Program-made: the position numbers and the translations under genes | The notes under the pieces: generated by a model | Database searches by the model: none | What the model was told of the DNA's origin: nothing | Seen by the model: only the letters and a program-made list of their open reading frames with translations | In this document: positions 17,233 to 24,700 of the stretch, one piece after another | Position numbering within the stretch: the stretch's first letter is position 1 | Layout: every line of letters starts with the position of its first letter | DNA from: Coriobacteriaceae bacterium | Lineage (GTDB): Bacteria; Actinomycetota; Coriobacteriia; Coriobacteriales; Coriobacteriaceae | Direction: 5' to 3' | DNA length: 64,000 nt | NCBI GenBank assembly: GCA_025993015.1 | Contig: DAJPFV010000001.1 | Span: 2,046,001-2,110,000 of the forward strand

Positions 17233-18332
17233 GCGGATGCGTCTCCCTTCTGGCCGAGGCCCTCGGCAATTAGATCGTGGAAGGTGGAAAGCGGTGTGCG
17301 GTCGATGCTGCAACGGCCAATGCCGTGCGGAATCACCAGGTCGATCGTGTCACCGGTGCGTTTTTTGTCGTGCAGCGCTTCGGCAAAGACGGCGTCGGCG
17401 GAAAGCTCACAGCGGGTCTTGAGGCCGTGACGCGCGCAGAGCTCCTCGATGCGGCCGGGCAACTCAGCGTCGCAAATGCCATGTAGCGCTGCGGCGCGCG
17501 TGATGATGCCCATGCCGATCGACACGCAGTTGCCATGTCCCAGCTCAAAGTGCTCGCAGGCCTCGACGGCGTGTCCGGCGCTGTGTCCAAAGTTGAGGAG
17601 CTTGCGCTGGTTGGTCTCGCGCTCATCGGCGACAACCACGGCGCGCTTAATGTCGATATTGCGGGCGATGATGAGCGCTACGCGGGCCACATCGCGGTTG
17701 AGCAGCTCCAGCGTGAGCGGGGTCTTCTCCAGCTCGGTGAAAAGCTCGGGGTCGGCGATCACGGCGTGCTTGACGACCTCGCCGCAGCCGTCGGCGAACT
17801 GCTCGGGCGTGAGGGTGGCCAGGCATCCCACGTCGGCGATAACCACGCTCGGCTGCCAAAAAGCACCGGCCAAGTTTTTGCCGGCAGCGAGATCGATAGC
17901 CGTCTTGCCGCCGACCGACGAATCCACCATGGCGAGTAGGCTCGTGGGGATCTGTACAAACTTACAGCCGCGCATGTAGGTGGCGGCCACAAAGCCGGCC
18001 ACGTCGCCCACGACGCCGCCGCCGAGTGCCACGATCACGTCGGAGCGCGAAAGCTCGTGCTCGGCCACAAACTCCAAAATGGACACGTAGGTCTCGGCGC
18101 GCTTATGGGCCTCGCCGGCCTCGAAGGTACAGATGCTCACCTCGTAGCCCGACGCCTCCAGGCTCTGCTTAACGGGCATCTGGTAGAGCGGGCCCACGTT
18201 GGTGTCCGTCACGATGACGGCGCGGGTGCCTCCGGCGGTGGCGCGTACGAGCGGGCCCGCCTTCTCCAGCAAAAACGTGCCCACATGCACCTGGTAGGGG
18301 CGAGCGGTGTCAATATCGATGGTAATCGCCAT
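17226..18332 (-). CDS. aroB: 3-dehydroquinate synthase
   Basis: AroB cyclises DAHP to 3-dehydroquinate using NAD and a divalent metal; 368 residues. The NAD-binding GGGVVGDVAGFVAATYMRG, the PTSLLAMVDSSVGGKTAID loop, and metal ligands in DGCGEVVKHA, NFGHSAGHAVE and LGHGNCVSIGM are all present. GGACCGAAGC precedes the start. It overlaps aroA by 7 nt. Confidence 0.96.
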   Translation of the reverse strand: MAITIDIDTARPYQVHVGTFLLEKAGPLVRATAGGTRAVIVTDTNVGPLYQMPVKQSLEASGYEVSICTFEAGEAHKRAETYVSILEFVAEHELSRSDVIVALGGGVVGDVAGFVAATYMRGCKFVQIPTSLLAMVDSSVGGKTAIDLAAGKNLAGAFWQPSVVIADVGCLATLTPEQFADGCGEVVKHAVIADPELFTELEKTPLTLELLNRDVARVALIIARNIDIKRAVVVADERETNQRKLLNFGHSAGHAVEACEHFELGHGNCVSIGMGIITRAAALHGICDAELPGRIEELCARHGLKTRCELSADAVFAEALHDKKRTGDTIDLVIPHGIGRCSIDRTPLSTFHDLIAEGLGQKGDASAC

Positions 18333-18368
18333 AAGCTTCGGTCCTTTCGACCTGGCGTGATAGGTGGT

Positions 18369-19283
18369 CTAGTGGGAGGTCTCGTCGTCGAGCGCGCGCT
18401 TAATGCGGTCGCCCTCGGCAAGGAGATTCTCCAGATAGCGCTGGTCGCGGTCCTTGAGCGCACGGCTGTAGGCGCCGAGCGATTCGATCAGATGGTCGAT
18501 CTCGTAGGCGAGCGCGTCGGCGTCGTCGATCATGAGCTCGGACCACATTTGCGGGTTGAGGTGCGCCACGCGGGTGAGATCGCGGTAGCTACCGGCCGAA
18601 AAGCCGTGGTGGACCTGGGCGGTGGGGCTTTTGACGTAGGCGTTGGACACCACGTGCGCAAGCTGGCTCGTGAAGGCGATGACGCGGTCGTGCTCGGCGG
18701 CGCTGGTCACGCTGAACTTGCCAAAGCCCAAGGGGCGCACCATCTCGCGCACCTGGCCCAAAAGCTCCAGTTTGAGCGCATCGTCCACCGCGGGCGGCAC
18801 GAGCACGAGTGGCGCGCCCTGGAACAGGTCGGCGCGGGAGTGTGCGTAGCCCGAGTACTGCGTGCCCGCCATGGGGTGTGCGCCCACAAAGTAAAAGCCG
18901 TGCTCACGGGCAAGCTCAAAGGCACGTTCGCACACGATGCCCTTGACGCCCACGGTGTCGATCACCACGGGACCCATGATGGCCTCGGTGTCGGTGGCGT
19001 CGGCGAGGGCCTGGGCATGCGCCTCGAGCCACTCGATGCAGGCCTCGGGGTAGCAAGCCAGGACGATGATGTCGCATTCGCCGAGTGTCTTGTCGTTGAG
19101 CTCTCCGGCGACAGTGCCCATGCTGGCGGCCGTCATGACATCGTCATCGGGGTCCCAGGCCAGCACGCGGACGCCCGCCTGGGCATAGCCGCGGGCAAAG
19201 CTACCGCCGATGAGGCCAAGGCCGACGATACCGGCGCACTTGGGGCCGCCCTGGTTAACGCGCGCGTTTCTCACCGTACCCAT
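18369..19283 (-). CDS. tyrA: Prephenate dehydrogenase
   Basis: TyrA oxidatively decarboxylates prephenate to 4-hydroxyphenylpyruvate for tyrosine. It has 304 residues, with a Rossmann motif GLGLIGGSFARGY near the N-terminus and the GAHPMAGTQYSGYAHS substrate region with its conserved His. There is no C-terminal ACT domain, so feedback control by tyrosine must use another site or another enzyme. Only 3 nt separate it from aroF. Confidence 0.94.
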   Translation of the reverse strand: MGTVRNARVNQGGPKCAGIVGLGLIGGSFARGYAQAGVRVLAWDPDDDVMTAASMGTVAGELNDKTLGECDIIVLACYPEACIEWLEAHAQALADATDTEAIMGPVVIDTVGVKGIVCERAFELAREHGFYFVGAHPMAGTQYSGYAHSRADLFQGAPLVLVPPAVDDALKLELLGQVREMVRPLGFGKFSVTSAAEHDRVIAFTSQLAHVVSNAYVKSPTAQVHHGFSAGSYRDLTRVAHLNPQMWSELMIDDADALAYEIDHLIESLGAYSRALKDRDQRYLENLLAEGDRIKRALDDETSH

Positions 19284-19286
19284 GGG

Positions 19287-20309
19287 CTACTCCATGGTCT
19301 CTTGGCAGACGACCTCGCGGATGGCGCGAATGCGGCGCATGGTGTCGTCGAACTGGTCGGGGGTGAGGGCCTGGGCGCCGTCGGACCATGCGCGGCTGGG
19401 CTCGTCGTGGACCTCGATCTCCAGGCCGTTGGCGCCGCAGGCGGTCGCGGCGAGCGCCATGGGCTCAACGTAGCGGGTGTAGCCGGTGGCGTGGCTGGGG
19501 TCGGCGACGACGGGCAGGTGCGACAGGTGGTGCAGAACCGGCACGGCGTTGAGGTCGAAGGTATTGCGGGTGCGGGTCTCGAAGGTGCGGATACCGCGCT
19601 CGCACAGGATGACGTTGTCGTTGCCCTCGCTCATGATGTACTCGGCTGCCATAAGCAGCTCGTCGATCGTGCCGGACATGCCGCGCTTGAGCAGAATCGG
19701 GGTCTGGGTCTTGCCGACCTCCTTGAGCAGGGGGAAGTTCTGGGCGTTGCGGGCGCCGATCTGCATGACGTCAATCTTCTTGTCCAAGAAGACCTGCACG
19801 TCGCGCGGGTCCATGATCTCGGTGACGATCGGCATGTCGAGCTCGGCAGACGCCTCGCACAGCAGGTCGAGGCCGGCGGGGCCCATGCCCTGGTAGGCGT
19901 AGGGGGAGGTGCGGGGCTTGTAGGCACCGCCGCGCAGCATCGTGGCGCCGGCGGCCTTCACGCGGCGTGCGATGCGGATGAGGTTCTCGCCCTCGACGGA
20001 GCAGGGACCGGCGATGACCTGGAACTGGTCGCCGCCGATCTTGACGCCGTGACCGCAGTCGATGACGGAGTCCTCGGGGTGGAACTTGCGGTTGGCGCGC
20101 TTGAACGGCTCGGAGACGCGCTGCACGCGCTCGACGACATCCATGGACTCGAGCAGGAACGGGTCGATCTTGGTCGTATCGCCCACCAGGCCGATAATCG
20201 TCTCATTCTCGCCGCGCGAGACGTCGGTCTTCAGGCCTTTTTTCTCAATCCAGCTGACAATATGGCTGACGGCCTCGTCGCTGGCGCTCTGCTTTAGAAT
20301 TGCAATCAT
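19287..20309 (-). CDS. aroF: 3-deoxy-7-phosphoheptulonate synthase, AroA-beta/AroF type
   Basis: DAHP synthase joins PEP and erythrose-4-phosphate, the entry step. ATG 20309 is chosen because a good ribosome site (GAGGTGAGAGG) lies before it; a longer frame from 20357 begins inside a hairpin. Residues 1 to about 70 form the regulatory N-terminal ferredoxin-like domain found in Thermotoga-type enzymes (MIAILKQSASDEAVSHIV). The TIM barrel carries IAGPCSVEG, RGGAYKPRTSPYAYQG, LLKRGMSGT and DPSHATG. First gene of the aromatic operon, so likely the point of transcriptional control. Confidence 0.95.
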   Translation of the reverse strand: MIAILKQSASDEAVSHIVSWIEKKGLKTDVSRGENETIIGLVGDTTKIDPFLLESMDVVERVQRVSEPFKRANRKFHPEDSVIDCGHGVKIGGDQFQVIAGPCSVEGENLIRIARRVKAAGATMLRGGAYKPRTSPYAYQGMGPAGLDLLCEASAELDMPIVTEIMDPRDVQVFLDKKIDVMQIGARNAQNFPLLKEVGKTQTPILLKRGMSGTIDELLMAAEYIMSEGNDNVILCERGIRTFETRTRNTFDLNAVPVLHHLSHLPVVADPSHATGYTRYVEPMALAATACGANGLEIEVHDEPSRAWSDGAQALTPDQFDDTMRRIRAIREVVCQETME

Positions 20310-20319
20310 GGTGTGCCTC

Positions 20320-20382
20320 TCACCTCGATGGATAACTTTTGCAAAAACGGCCCGCATTGCGAGCCGTGTATATATGGTGCAT
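20320..20382 (-). promoter_or_regulatory. Candidate attenuator: leader ORF with embedded terminator-like hairpin before aroF
   Basis: On the minus strand a 20-codon ORF (ATG 20382 to TGA 20320) begins MHHIY and contains two Tyr and one Phe. Inside it, a 9-bp hairpin with one G-T pair (20347-20355 with 20359-20367) is followed by five U. The ORF ends 10 nt before the aroF start. This resembles leader-peptide attenuation, but the aromatic codons are few and not clustered, so the hairpin is the firmer half of the claim. Confidence 0.4.
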
Positions 20383-20472
20383 GAGAGTTTATACTATCCG
20401 ACTCGCTTTTGCCTTCTAAAGTGGGCCGTTGCGCCGCGTCTTCCTCGGAATTGCAAACCTTTTTCTTTTATT

Positions 20473-20502
20473 TTGATAGCCCATGGTGCACTTGGGTATA
20501 AT
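20473..20502 (+). promoter_or_regulatory. Promoter of tRNA-Arg(CCG)
   Basis: TTGATA (20473-20478), 18-nt spacer and TATAAT (20497-20502), 11 nt before the mature tRNA start. Confidence 0.7.
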
Positions 20503-20513
20503 GCCAAACGTTG

Positions 20514-20590
20514 GCCCTATTAGCTCAGGGGATTAGAGCGTCTGCCTCCGGAGCAGAAGGCCGTTGGTTCGAATCCAACATGGGGCACCA
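20514..20590 (+). tRNA. tRNA-Arg (anticodon CCG), prophage integration site
   Basis: Acceptor GCCCTAT pairs with ATGGGGC, the anticodon loop is CTCCGGA, the T arm has GGTTCGAATCC, and CCA is encoded. The gene is intact. Its original terminator appears to be at 58192-58225, on the far side of the prophage. Confidence 0.94.
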
Positions 20591-21268
20591 TTCCAATTTT
20601 GCTCGAACCCGCTGGATGTCCAATCTGGCGGGTTCGCCCTTTTTGTCGTAGTTCAGCGTGACCAGTATCTCGTCCTCCGAGACGACAGCCTGCCACACGA
20701 ACGCCTTCAGCAGCGTCGCGTCGTCGAGCGCCGTCCCGCACTGCAGGAAGTCGGCGAAGCGCTCCGGGTCTATCCGCTCGTCCGTGATGGCCTCGAGGTC
20801 GTACCTCGCGCGCGCCTGCTGCTCCTCGAGCTCGGCTATGCGCTCGTTCACGCCCGGCGCTATCACGCCCTGCTCGATGGCGTTGAGGATGTTCCTCAGG
20901 CCCCTCTCCGCGGCCCTGAGCGAGTCCTCCGCCTGCCTGCGGCGCGCCCTCACCTCGGCAGTGTCCGCGCGCTCCGCTACCATGTTGGCTATCTGCAGCG
21001 CCTCGCCGCGGTCGCCCAGCAGCTCCCTCAGCGCCGAGGCTATGGAGCCCTCGAGCTCCTCGCGCCTGATGTTGCGGACGCACGACCCCGGGCAGCTGTA
21101 GTACTCGTACTTCACGTTGTTGCGGCCCCTGCCGCTCACGCCCTGCAGGTTCCTGCCGCATTCCGCGCACAGCGCCGCCCCCGCGAGGGCGAAGTCGCCC
21201 CAGTTCTCGCTCGAGCGCTGCTTGCGGCACTTGATTCCCTGGACCTCCATGAACGTCACCTCGTCCAC
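20525..21268 (-). pseudogene. Serine integrase, C-terminal part after an in-frame TAG
   Basis: This is the downstream part of the large serine recombinase that begins at 21985; it is in the same frame, one ATC codon after the TAG at 21272-21274. It contains the zinc-ribbon (CAECGRNLQG ... YYSCPGSC), a long coiled coil (about 100-190 of this part) and the C-terminal beta region. The frame runs on into the tRNA-Arg gene, so the last residues (LDSNQRPSAPEADALIP) are antisense tRNA sequence gained by integration. A separate start at GTG 21268 is possible but no ribosome site is evident. Confidence 0.8.
20582..20591. other. attL core (GGGGCACCAT)
   Basis: The last bases of tRNA-Arg and one further T recur at 58172-58181. 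After the right copy the sequence runs on to a terminator suited to the tRNA, which supports these as the prophage boundaries. The shared core is only 10 bp, as expected for a serine integrase. Confidence 0.75.
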
Positions 21269-21271
21269 GAT

Positions 21272-21985
21272 CTACGGCATCCCGCCCTCGCGGACGATGC
21301 CTCCCCACTCGTACCTGCCCGTGTACCTTCGGTCGCGCAGCATCTGCTGCACCATCGCCTGGCCGCACGGGTTGCCCTTGCGCGTCCTGAGGCCGCGCCG
21401 CGCGAACTCGCGCGCTATCGCGTTCATGGACATGCGCTCGAGCCTCAGCGCGAAGGCCTCGCGCACCCACGCCGCCTGCGCCTCGTCGACCTCGTACTCG
21501 TCGTCCCCGTTCCTGCGGTATCCGAAGATGCGCACGCCGTTGGTCTTGCACTTGAGGGCGTTGCCCTCCATTCCGCGCTTGGTCCTGATGGCGGTCTTCC
21601 TCGACTCGCAGGCGGCGAGCCCCTCGAGCAGCTTCTCGTAGATGATGCCCTCAGGGCTGTCGGGTATCTGCTCGAGCGCCGAGACCAGCTTGACCCCGTG
21701 CGTGGCGAGCTCGCGCTTGTATATCGGCGCGTCGTACTCGCCGCGGCTGAAGCGGTCCATCATGTAGACGAGGACGATCTCGCTCTCGCCGGCGTTGGCT
21801 ATCATCCGCTGGAACTCGGGGCGGTCGTCGGTGCGCCCCGACACGGCGCGGTCGCAGTACTCCGCCGCGACCTCGTAGCCCTCGCGCGCGCACCACTCGC
21901 GGCAGACGCGCAGCTGGTCCTCGATCGAGGCCTCGCGCTGCCTGTTGCACGAGAACCTCGCGTATATCACTGCCTTCTTTGGCAT
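21272..21985 (-). CDS. Large serine recombinase (phage integrase), N-terminal part
   Basis: The catalytic resolvase domain (1 to about 150) starts AVIYARFSCNRQREASIEDQ with the nucleophilic Ser at about 12, and has EIVLVYMMDRFSRGEYD. It is followed by the recombinase domain (about 160-237), with GYRRNGDDEYEVDEAQAAWVREAF and QMLRDRRYTGRY. Such enzymes join attP and attB and, with a directionality factor, excise the phage. The frame ends at TAG 21272 in the middle of the conserved stretch GGMP-x-IVDEVTF, so this is a truncated product unless the amber is read through. The gene lies next to attL and reads toward it. Confidence 0.88.
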   Translation of the reverse strand: MPKKAVIYARFSCNRQREASIEDQLRVCREWCAREGYEVAAEYCDRAVSGRTDDRPEFQRMIANAGESEIVLVYMMDRFSRGEYDAPIYKRELATHGVKLVSALEQIPDSPEGIIYEKLLEGLAACESRKTAIRTKRGMEGNALKCKTNGVRIFGYRRNGDDEYEVDEAQAAWVREAFALRLERMSMNAIAREFARRGLRTRKGNPCGQAMVQQMLRDRRYTGRYEWGGIVREGGMP

Positions 21986-22043
21986 AATGTGGATGTCACC
22001 CTTTCTTCACGTTGTTGAGTTTGCATGGGTGTACTGGTTGGAT

Positions 22044-22089
22044 GCCCTGTCGGCTATAGCGGTACCAGCGCTGCCGACGGGGCTCTTTT
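22044..22089 (+). terminator. terminator-like hairpin between integrase and repressor genes
   Basis: GCCCTGTCGGC (22044-22054) pairs with GCCGACGGGGC (22073-22083) with one G-T pair; TCTTTT follows on the plus strand. No plus-strand gene is seen upstream, so its role is uncertain. Confidence 0.45.
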
Positions 22090-22093
22090 GTGT

Positions 22094-22534
22094 TTACTCG
22101 CGGTACGATTCTGCTCTATCGAGTAGGTCGTCCACGGATATTCCCATGGCTTGAGCAACCTTTCTCACGACACTAACCTTTGGGTCTCTTATCTTTCCGC
22201 TGAAAAGCTGTGAGACGTGGGCGTCTGATAGGCCCGATTTTCGGCAAACGTCGACCTGTCGCATGCCGAGCTCAGCAATGTATTCATTCAGTGCGCGCGC
22301 CAGCTGCATGTCGTGAGCTTCCCACGCGCCAGTTCCCAGCAGCTCGTCCGCCGAGCATCCATAGAACCTTGCGAGCTTGGCAATCTTGTCGCCACTTGTC
22401 GTGCGCGTGCCACTCTCCATCATTGAATAGCTGGATACGGAAACGCCCAGTATCGATGCGACTTCCGCCTGCTTAGCTCCGTACTTCAGTCTGGCTTCTC
22501 TCAGCCTTAACCTCGCGGCCATCGTGGCTATCAC
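22094..22534 (-). CDS. Double XRE-family HTH regulator
   Basis: About 146 residues with two lambda-repressor-type helix-turn-helix domains in tandem: residues about 8-65 (KYGAKQAEVASILGVSVSSYSMMESG) and about 80-140 (ELGMRQVDVCRKSGLSDAHVSQLFSGKI). The start is GTG 22534, overlapping the upstream stop by 4 nt, or ATG 22522. It belongs to a leftward run of small XRE genes and probably takes part in lysogeny control. Two full HTH domains in one chain suggest binding of a direct repeat or of paired sites as a monomer. Confidence 0.75.
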   Translation of the reverse strand: MIATMAARLRLREARLKYGAKQAEVASILGVSVSSYSMMESGTRTTSGDKIAKLARFYGCSADELLGTGAWEAHDMQLARALNEYIAELGMRQVDVCRKSGLSDAHVSQLFSGKIRDPKVSVVRKVAQAMGISVDDLLDRAESYRE

Positions 22535-22740
22535 TCTCCAAGCGTTTTCCTTGCCATTTCATCGAGAGATACGCCCAATGCGTCAGCTATGGCCTTTGCT
22601 TTCCCCAGCGTTGGCTCCTTGGCCCTTCCGCTGAGGAGCGCAGAGACCGTTGAGCGCGGTGAGCCGATTTTGGCAGCTAGCTCAGCCTGTGACATCCCTG
22701 CCTTATCTAAGTAATGGGCAAGTACGTAGCGGTATTCCAT
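22531..22740 (-). CDS. Small XRE-family HTH protein
   Basis: A 69-residue protein that is almost only one XRE helix-turn-helix domain: KAGMSQAELAAKIGSPRSTVSALLSG, then ALGVSLDEMARKTLGE. It overlaps the next gene by 4 nt and is probably co-transcribed with it. Likely a Cro/antirepressor-like regulator; no target can be named. Confidence 0.75.
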   Translation of the reverse strand: MEYRYVLAHYLDKAGMSQAELAAKIGSPRSTVSALLSGRAKEPTLGKAKAIADALGVSLDEMARKTLGE

Positions 22741-22814
22741 GTCGTGGCTATCCCTATTCCTTCAGCAGGTTTCTCTCAAGTGAGCTTCCTAACTTCCTTC
22801 AATCTGGTCTGCAT

Positions 22815-22904
22815 TTAACGCATCCCGCTCTCTTTTTCTAATGGAAAAGTCTCGGCGAGGCCTTTTGCAGTGGCCATTAAGGCCTTTTGGCCGTCTTTAT
22901 TCAT
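22815..22904 (-). CDS. Possible small protein (29 residues)
   Basis: ATG 22904 to TAA 22815, beginning MNKDGQKALMATAKGLAETF. It lies in the leftward regulator operon 14 nt after the preceding stop. There is no strong ribosome site. The composition is coding-like, but the call is weak. Confidence 0.3.
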   Translation of the reverse strand: MNKDGQKALMATAKGLAETFPLEKESGMR

Positions 22905-22918
22905 TGAGTTAAATAGAT

Positions 22919-23146
22919 TCAAAAGCTCGCGATCAGGCCGCCAATTTGTTCACCGTCACCTTCTTCAAGGTCAAACAGTTCTCCGATGGTGCATTTGAAA
23001 TAACGAGCAAACTCAGCCGCCGTGTCCATGTCGGGGCTAGTGTTTCCAAGCTCATAGTTTTGATAGGTCCGGTATTTGAGGCCGAACACGTTCGCGGCCT
23101 CTTTTTGCGTCAACCCAGAACGCTGCCGAAGGTCTTTAAGACTCAT
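22919..23146 (-). CDS. XRE-family HTH regulator
   Basis: A 75-residue single-domain DNA-binding protein: RQRSGLTQKEAANVFGLKYRTYQNYELG is the helix-turn-helix, and the acidic tail FDLEEGDGEQIGG follows. It lies 8 nt after the gene at 23155 and is probably in the same leftward operon. Role in lysogeny is inferred from position. Confidence 0.75.
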   Translation of the reverse strand: MSLKDLRQRSGLTQKEAANVFGLKYRTYQNYELGNTSPDMDTAAEFARYFKCTIGELFDLEEGDGEQIGGLIASF

Positions 23147-23154
23147 AGCTATTC

Positions 23155-23493
23155 CTAAACGTAAACGCCAGCCTGAGCATCATTAGATATATGCAAAGAA
23201 AGCGATCTTGCAACATCGAGCAATACCGCTCGACCTTCTGCGCTTAATTCATCAAAGAGCTGATCAAGTTCACGGCGCTGCATATCAAATTCTCTTGCGC
23301 ATACGTCGGTCATCAAAATGTAATCAACGTTTGAGTTAAACAAACGGGCCGCTTCGATAAGCTGCTCGCCATTCATGATGACTCGTCCCTGTTCCCAGTT
23401 TCTATATGTACCGAGGGAAACGCCGAAGGCCTCGGCAGCATCCTGCTGCTTATAGCCGGCCGCCTTACGAACCTCCTTCAACCGCGTATGCAT
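23155..23493 (-). CDS. XRE-family repressor, probable lysogeny (cI-like) regulator
   Basis: 112 residues: an N-terminal XRE domain (KAAGYKQQDAAEAFGVSLGTYRNWEQG, about 10-38) and a C-terminal part of about 45 residues (REFDMQRRELDQLFDELSAEGRAVLLDVARSLSLH) likely used for dimer contacts. It is the first leftward gene of the divergent control region and has an AAGGAGG ribosome site. Position opposite a Cro-like gene, with repeated AGTAC half-sites between, makes it the best candidate for the prophage repressor. There is no LexA-type peptidase domain, so induction would not use self-cleavage. Confidence 0.7.
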   Translation of the reverse strand: MHTRLKEVRKAAGYKQQDAAEAFGVSLGTYRNWEQGRVIMNGEQLIEAARLFNSNVDYILMTDVCAREFDMQRRELDQLFDELSAEGRAVLLDVARSLSLHISNDAQAGVYV

Positions 23494-23539
23494 ATCTCAC
23501 GCCCTCCTTAGAATCTGTAAACGCTTACTTCTTATAGTT

Positions 23540-23655
23540 CGCATAGTACCAATATAAAGCGCAATTGTACAGATTTCTTCTTGACATGTACTAGTACCGT
23601 GCGTACTATAAAGCTCGTAAGTACTAACCAGATGCATAGTTGATAGGAGGAAGTA
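23540..23655. promoter_or_regulatory. Divergent promoter/operator region of the lysogeny switch
   Basis: Rightward promoter: TTGACA (23581-23586), 17-nt spacer, TACTAT (23604-23609). A 5-bp inverted repeat AGTAC-N5-GTACT (23593-23607) lies in its spacer and runs into the -10 box. More AGTAC/GTACT half-sites occur near 23545, 23588, 23620 and 23653. A leftward promoter may use TACTAT on the minus strand near 23545. Repressor binding to these sites would shut the rightward early operon. Confidence 0.7.
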
Positions 23656-23658
23656 CCA

Positions 23659-23880
23659 ATGAGGAACCTAGCATCTGAGCGTACGCGTCTCGGACTGAAG
23701 CAAGCGGAGGCGGCTTCAAAGCTCGCCGTATCTCCCAAAACGCTTGCGAAATACGAGAACGACCCAAGAAGCATGCCAGGAGACTTTATCTACCGTGCAT
23801 GCCGATTCTATGGCTGTAACGCCAGCTACCTGCTCGACATGTGCGATGAGCGAGCCGTAAACGCTATGGCTGCGGTCTAA
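23659..23880 (+). CDS. Cro-like XRE HTH protein
   Basis: 73 residues; first gene of the rightward early operon, with TAGGAGG 6 nt upstream. The helix-turn-helix is RLGLKQAEAASKLAVSPKTLAKYEN. Size, position and the operator-containing promoter suit a Cro-type regulator. The C-terminal part (RACRFYGCNASYLLDMCDE) is typical of XRE proteins from Firmicutes and Coriobacteria phages. Confidence 0.75.
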   Translation: MRNLASERTRLGLKQAEAASKLAVSPKTLAKYENDPRSMPGDFIYRACRFYGCNASYLLDMCDERAVNAMAAV

Positions 23881-24012
23881 ATGGCCAGCGAGGCCAAGCA
23901 GCAGGAGAACAAGCCCAAGACCCCGCGCGAGATAGCGCTCGACACCATGTGCTCGACGCTTCGGGCGGCATACCGGGAATGGGAGAGGAAGGAGGGGAGC
24001 AAGAGACAGTGA
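23881..24012 (+). CDS. Small phage protein (43 residues)
   Basis: ATG 23881 follows the Cro-like stop directly, and the TGA overlaps the next start (GTGA). It is charged and helical (MASEAKQQENKPKTPREIAL...). Function unknown. Tight overlap on both sides supports it as a real gene. Confidence 0.6.
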   Translation: MASEAKQQENKPKTPREIALDTMCSTLRAAYREWERKEGSKRQ

Positions 24013-24362
24013 GGCCATGGTCGACACGTGAGATCCGGTACCTGAGGGAGCACGCCGGCGACGGAGCCAAGGAGATAGCCAAGGCGCTCGGACGGACTAC
24101 CGAGGCCGTGAAGCTCCAGGCGAGGAAGTGCGGCATATCGCTCCGGCAGCGCTGGATGTGCCCGAAGTGCGGGCGCATGACGTTCAAGCCGCTCAACAAG
24201 GCGAACGGCTGGTGCGCGGAGTGCACGAAGGAGGGCCACGTGGCAGACCTCAGGGAGCAGGCCAGCGCGATGCGCGAGGAGGCTGCGAGGTCCAAGCGGA
24301 ACGACCGCGAGCGGCAGAGGTGCTACAGCGCCAAGAGCCGCGCGAAAAAGTCCCAAAAATAA
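24009..24362 (+). CDS. HTH and zinc-ribbon phage protein
   Basis: About 117 residues from GTG 24009, which overlaps the preceding stop and has AAGGAGGGG upstream; an in-frame ATG lies at 23979. The N-terminal part WSTREIRYLREHAGDGAKEIAKALGRTTEAVKLQARKCG is a SANT/GcrA-like helix-turn-helix. It is followed by a four-Cys zinc ribbon (CPKCGRM ... CAEC) and a basic helical tail. Probably a DNA-binding early regulator. Confidence 0.7.
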   Translation: MRPWSTREIRYLREHAGDGAKEIAKALGRTTEAVKLQARKCGISLRQRWMCPKCGRMTFKPLNKANGWCAECTKEGHVADLREQASAMREEAARSKRNDRERQRCYSAKSRAKKSQK

Positions 24363-24418
24363 AGACCCTAAAAAGCACCCTAGCCCTGACCTGCGGAAAC
24401 ATCAGAAGGGAACACAAG

Positions 24419-24700
24419 ATGTACACATACAAAGAAGCGAGCGCCCCCAGCTACCAACTTGTGAGCACTCGCCGAAACAGCCCCAGACATGAGGCTCAGA
24501 CCATCATAGCACCCAAGCCATATCGACCGACCGTCCGCGAGCAGCTCGACTCCGATGCGTTCAGGGCGGGGGCCATGGTCGGCTTCATCGCCGCCGCGGT
24601 CCTGTTCGCGGCGATCCTGACCGTCTTCGTCCTCCCGACGATGGACGGCGCGGTCCAGGCGGCAAAGGCGGCATGCGCGGCGGGAGCTGTCAATGCGTAA
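24419..24700 (+). CDS. Single-pass membrane protein of the early region
   Basis: 93 residues from ATG 24419 (AGAAGGG upstream). A cytoplasmic N-terminal half is followed by one membrane helix (AGAMVGFIAAAVLFAAILTVFVL, about 51-73) and an Ala-rich tail. Function unknown; it overlaps the next gene by 8 nt. Confidence 0.6.
   Translation: MYTYKEASAPSYQLVSTRRNSPRHEAQTIIAPKPYRPTVREQLDSDAFRAGAMVGFIAAAVLFAAILTVFVLPTMDGAVQAAKAACAAGAVNA

Noticed and set aside
18057..20297. A 746-codon open frame on the plus strand
   Set aside because: It is antisense to aroB, tyrA and aroF, which have full families and motifs. High GC third positions create long shadow frames.
20310..20460. T-box riboswitch before aroF
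   Set aside because: The leader is too short for a T-box and no T-box consensus was seen; only a single hairpin with U run is present.
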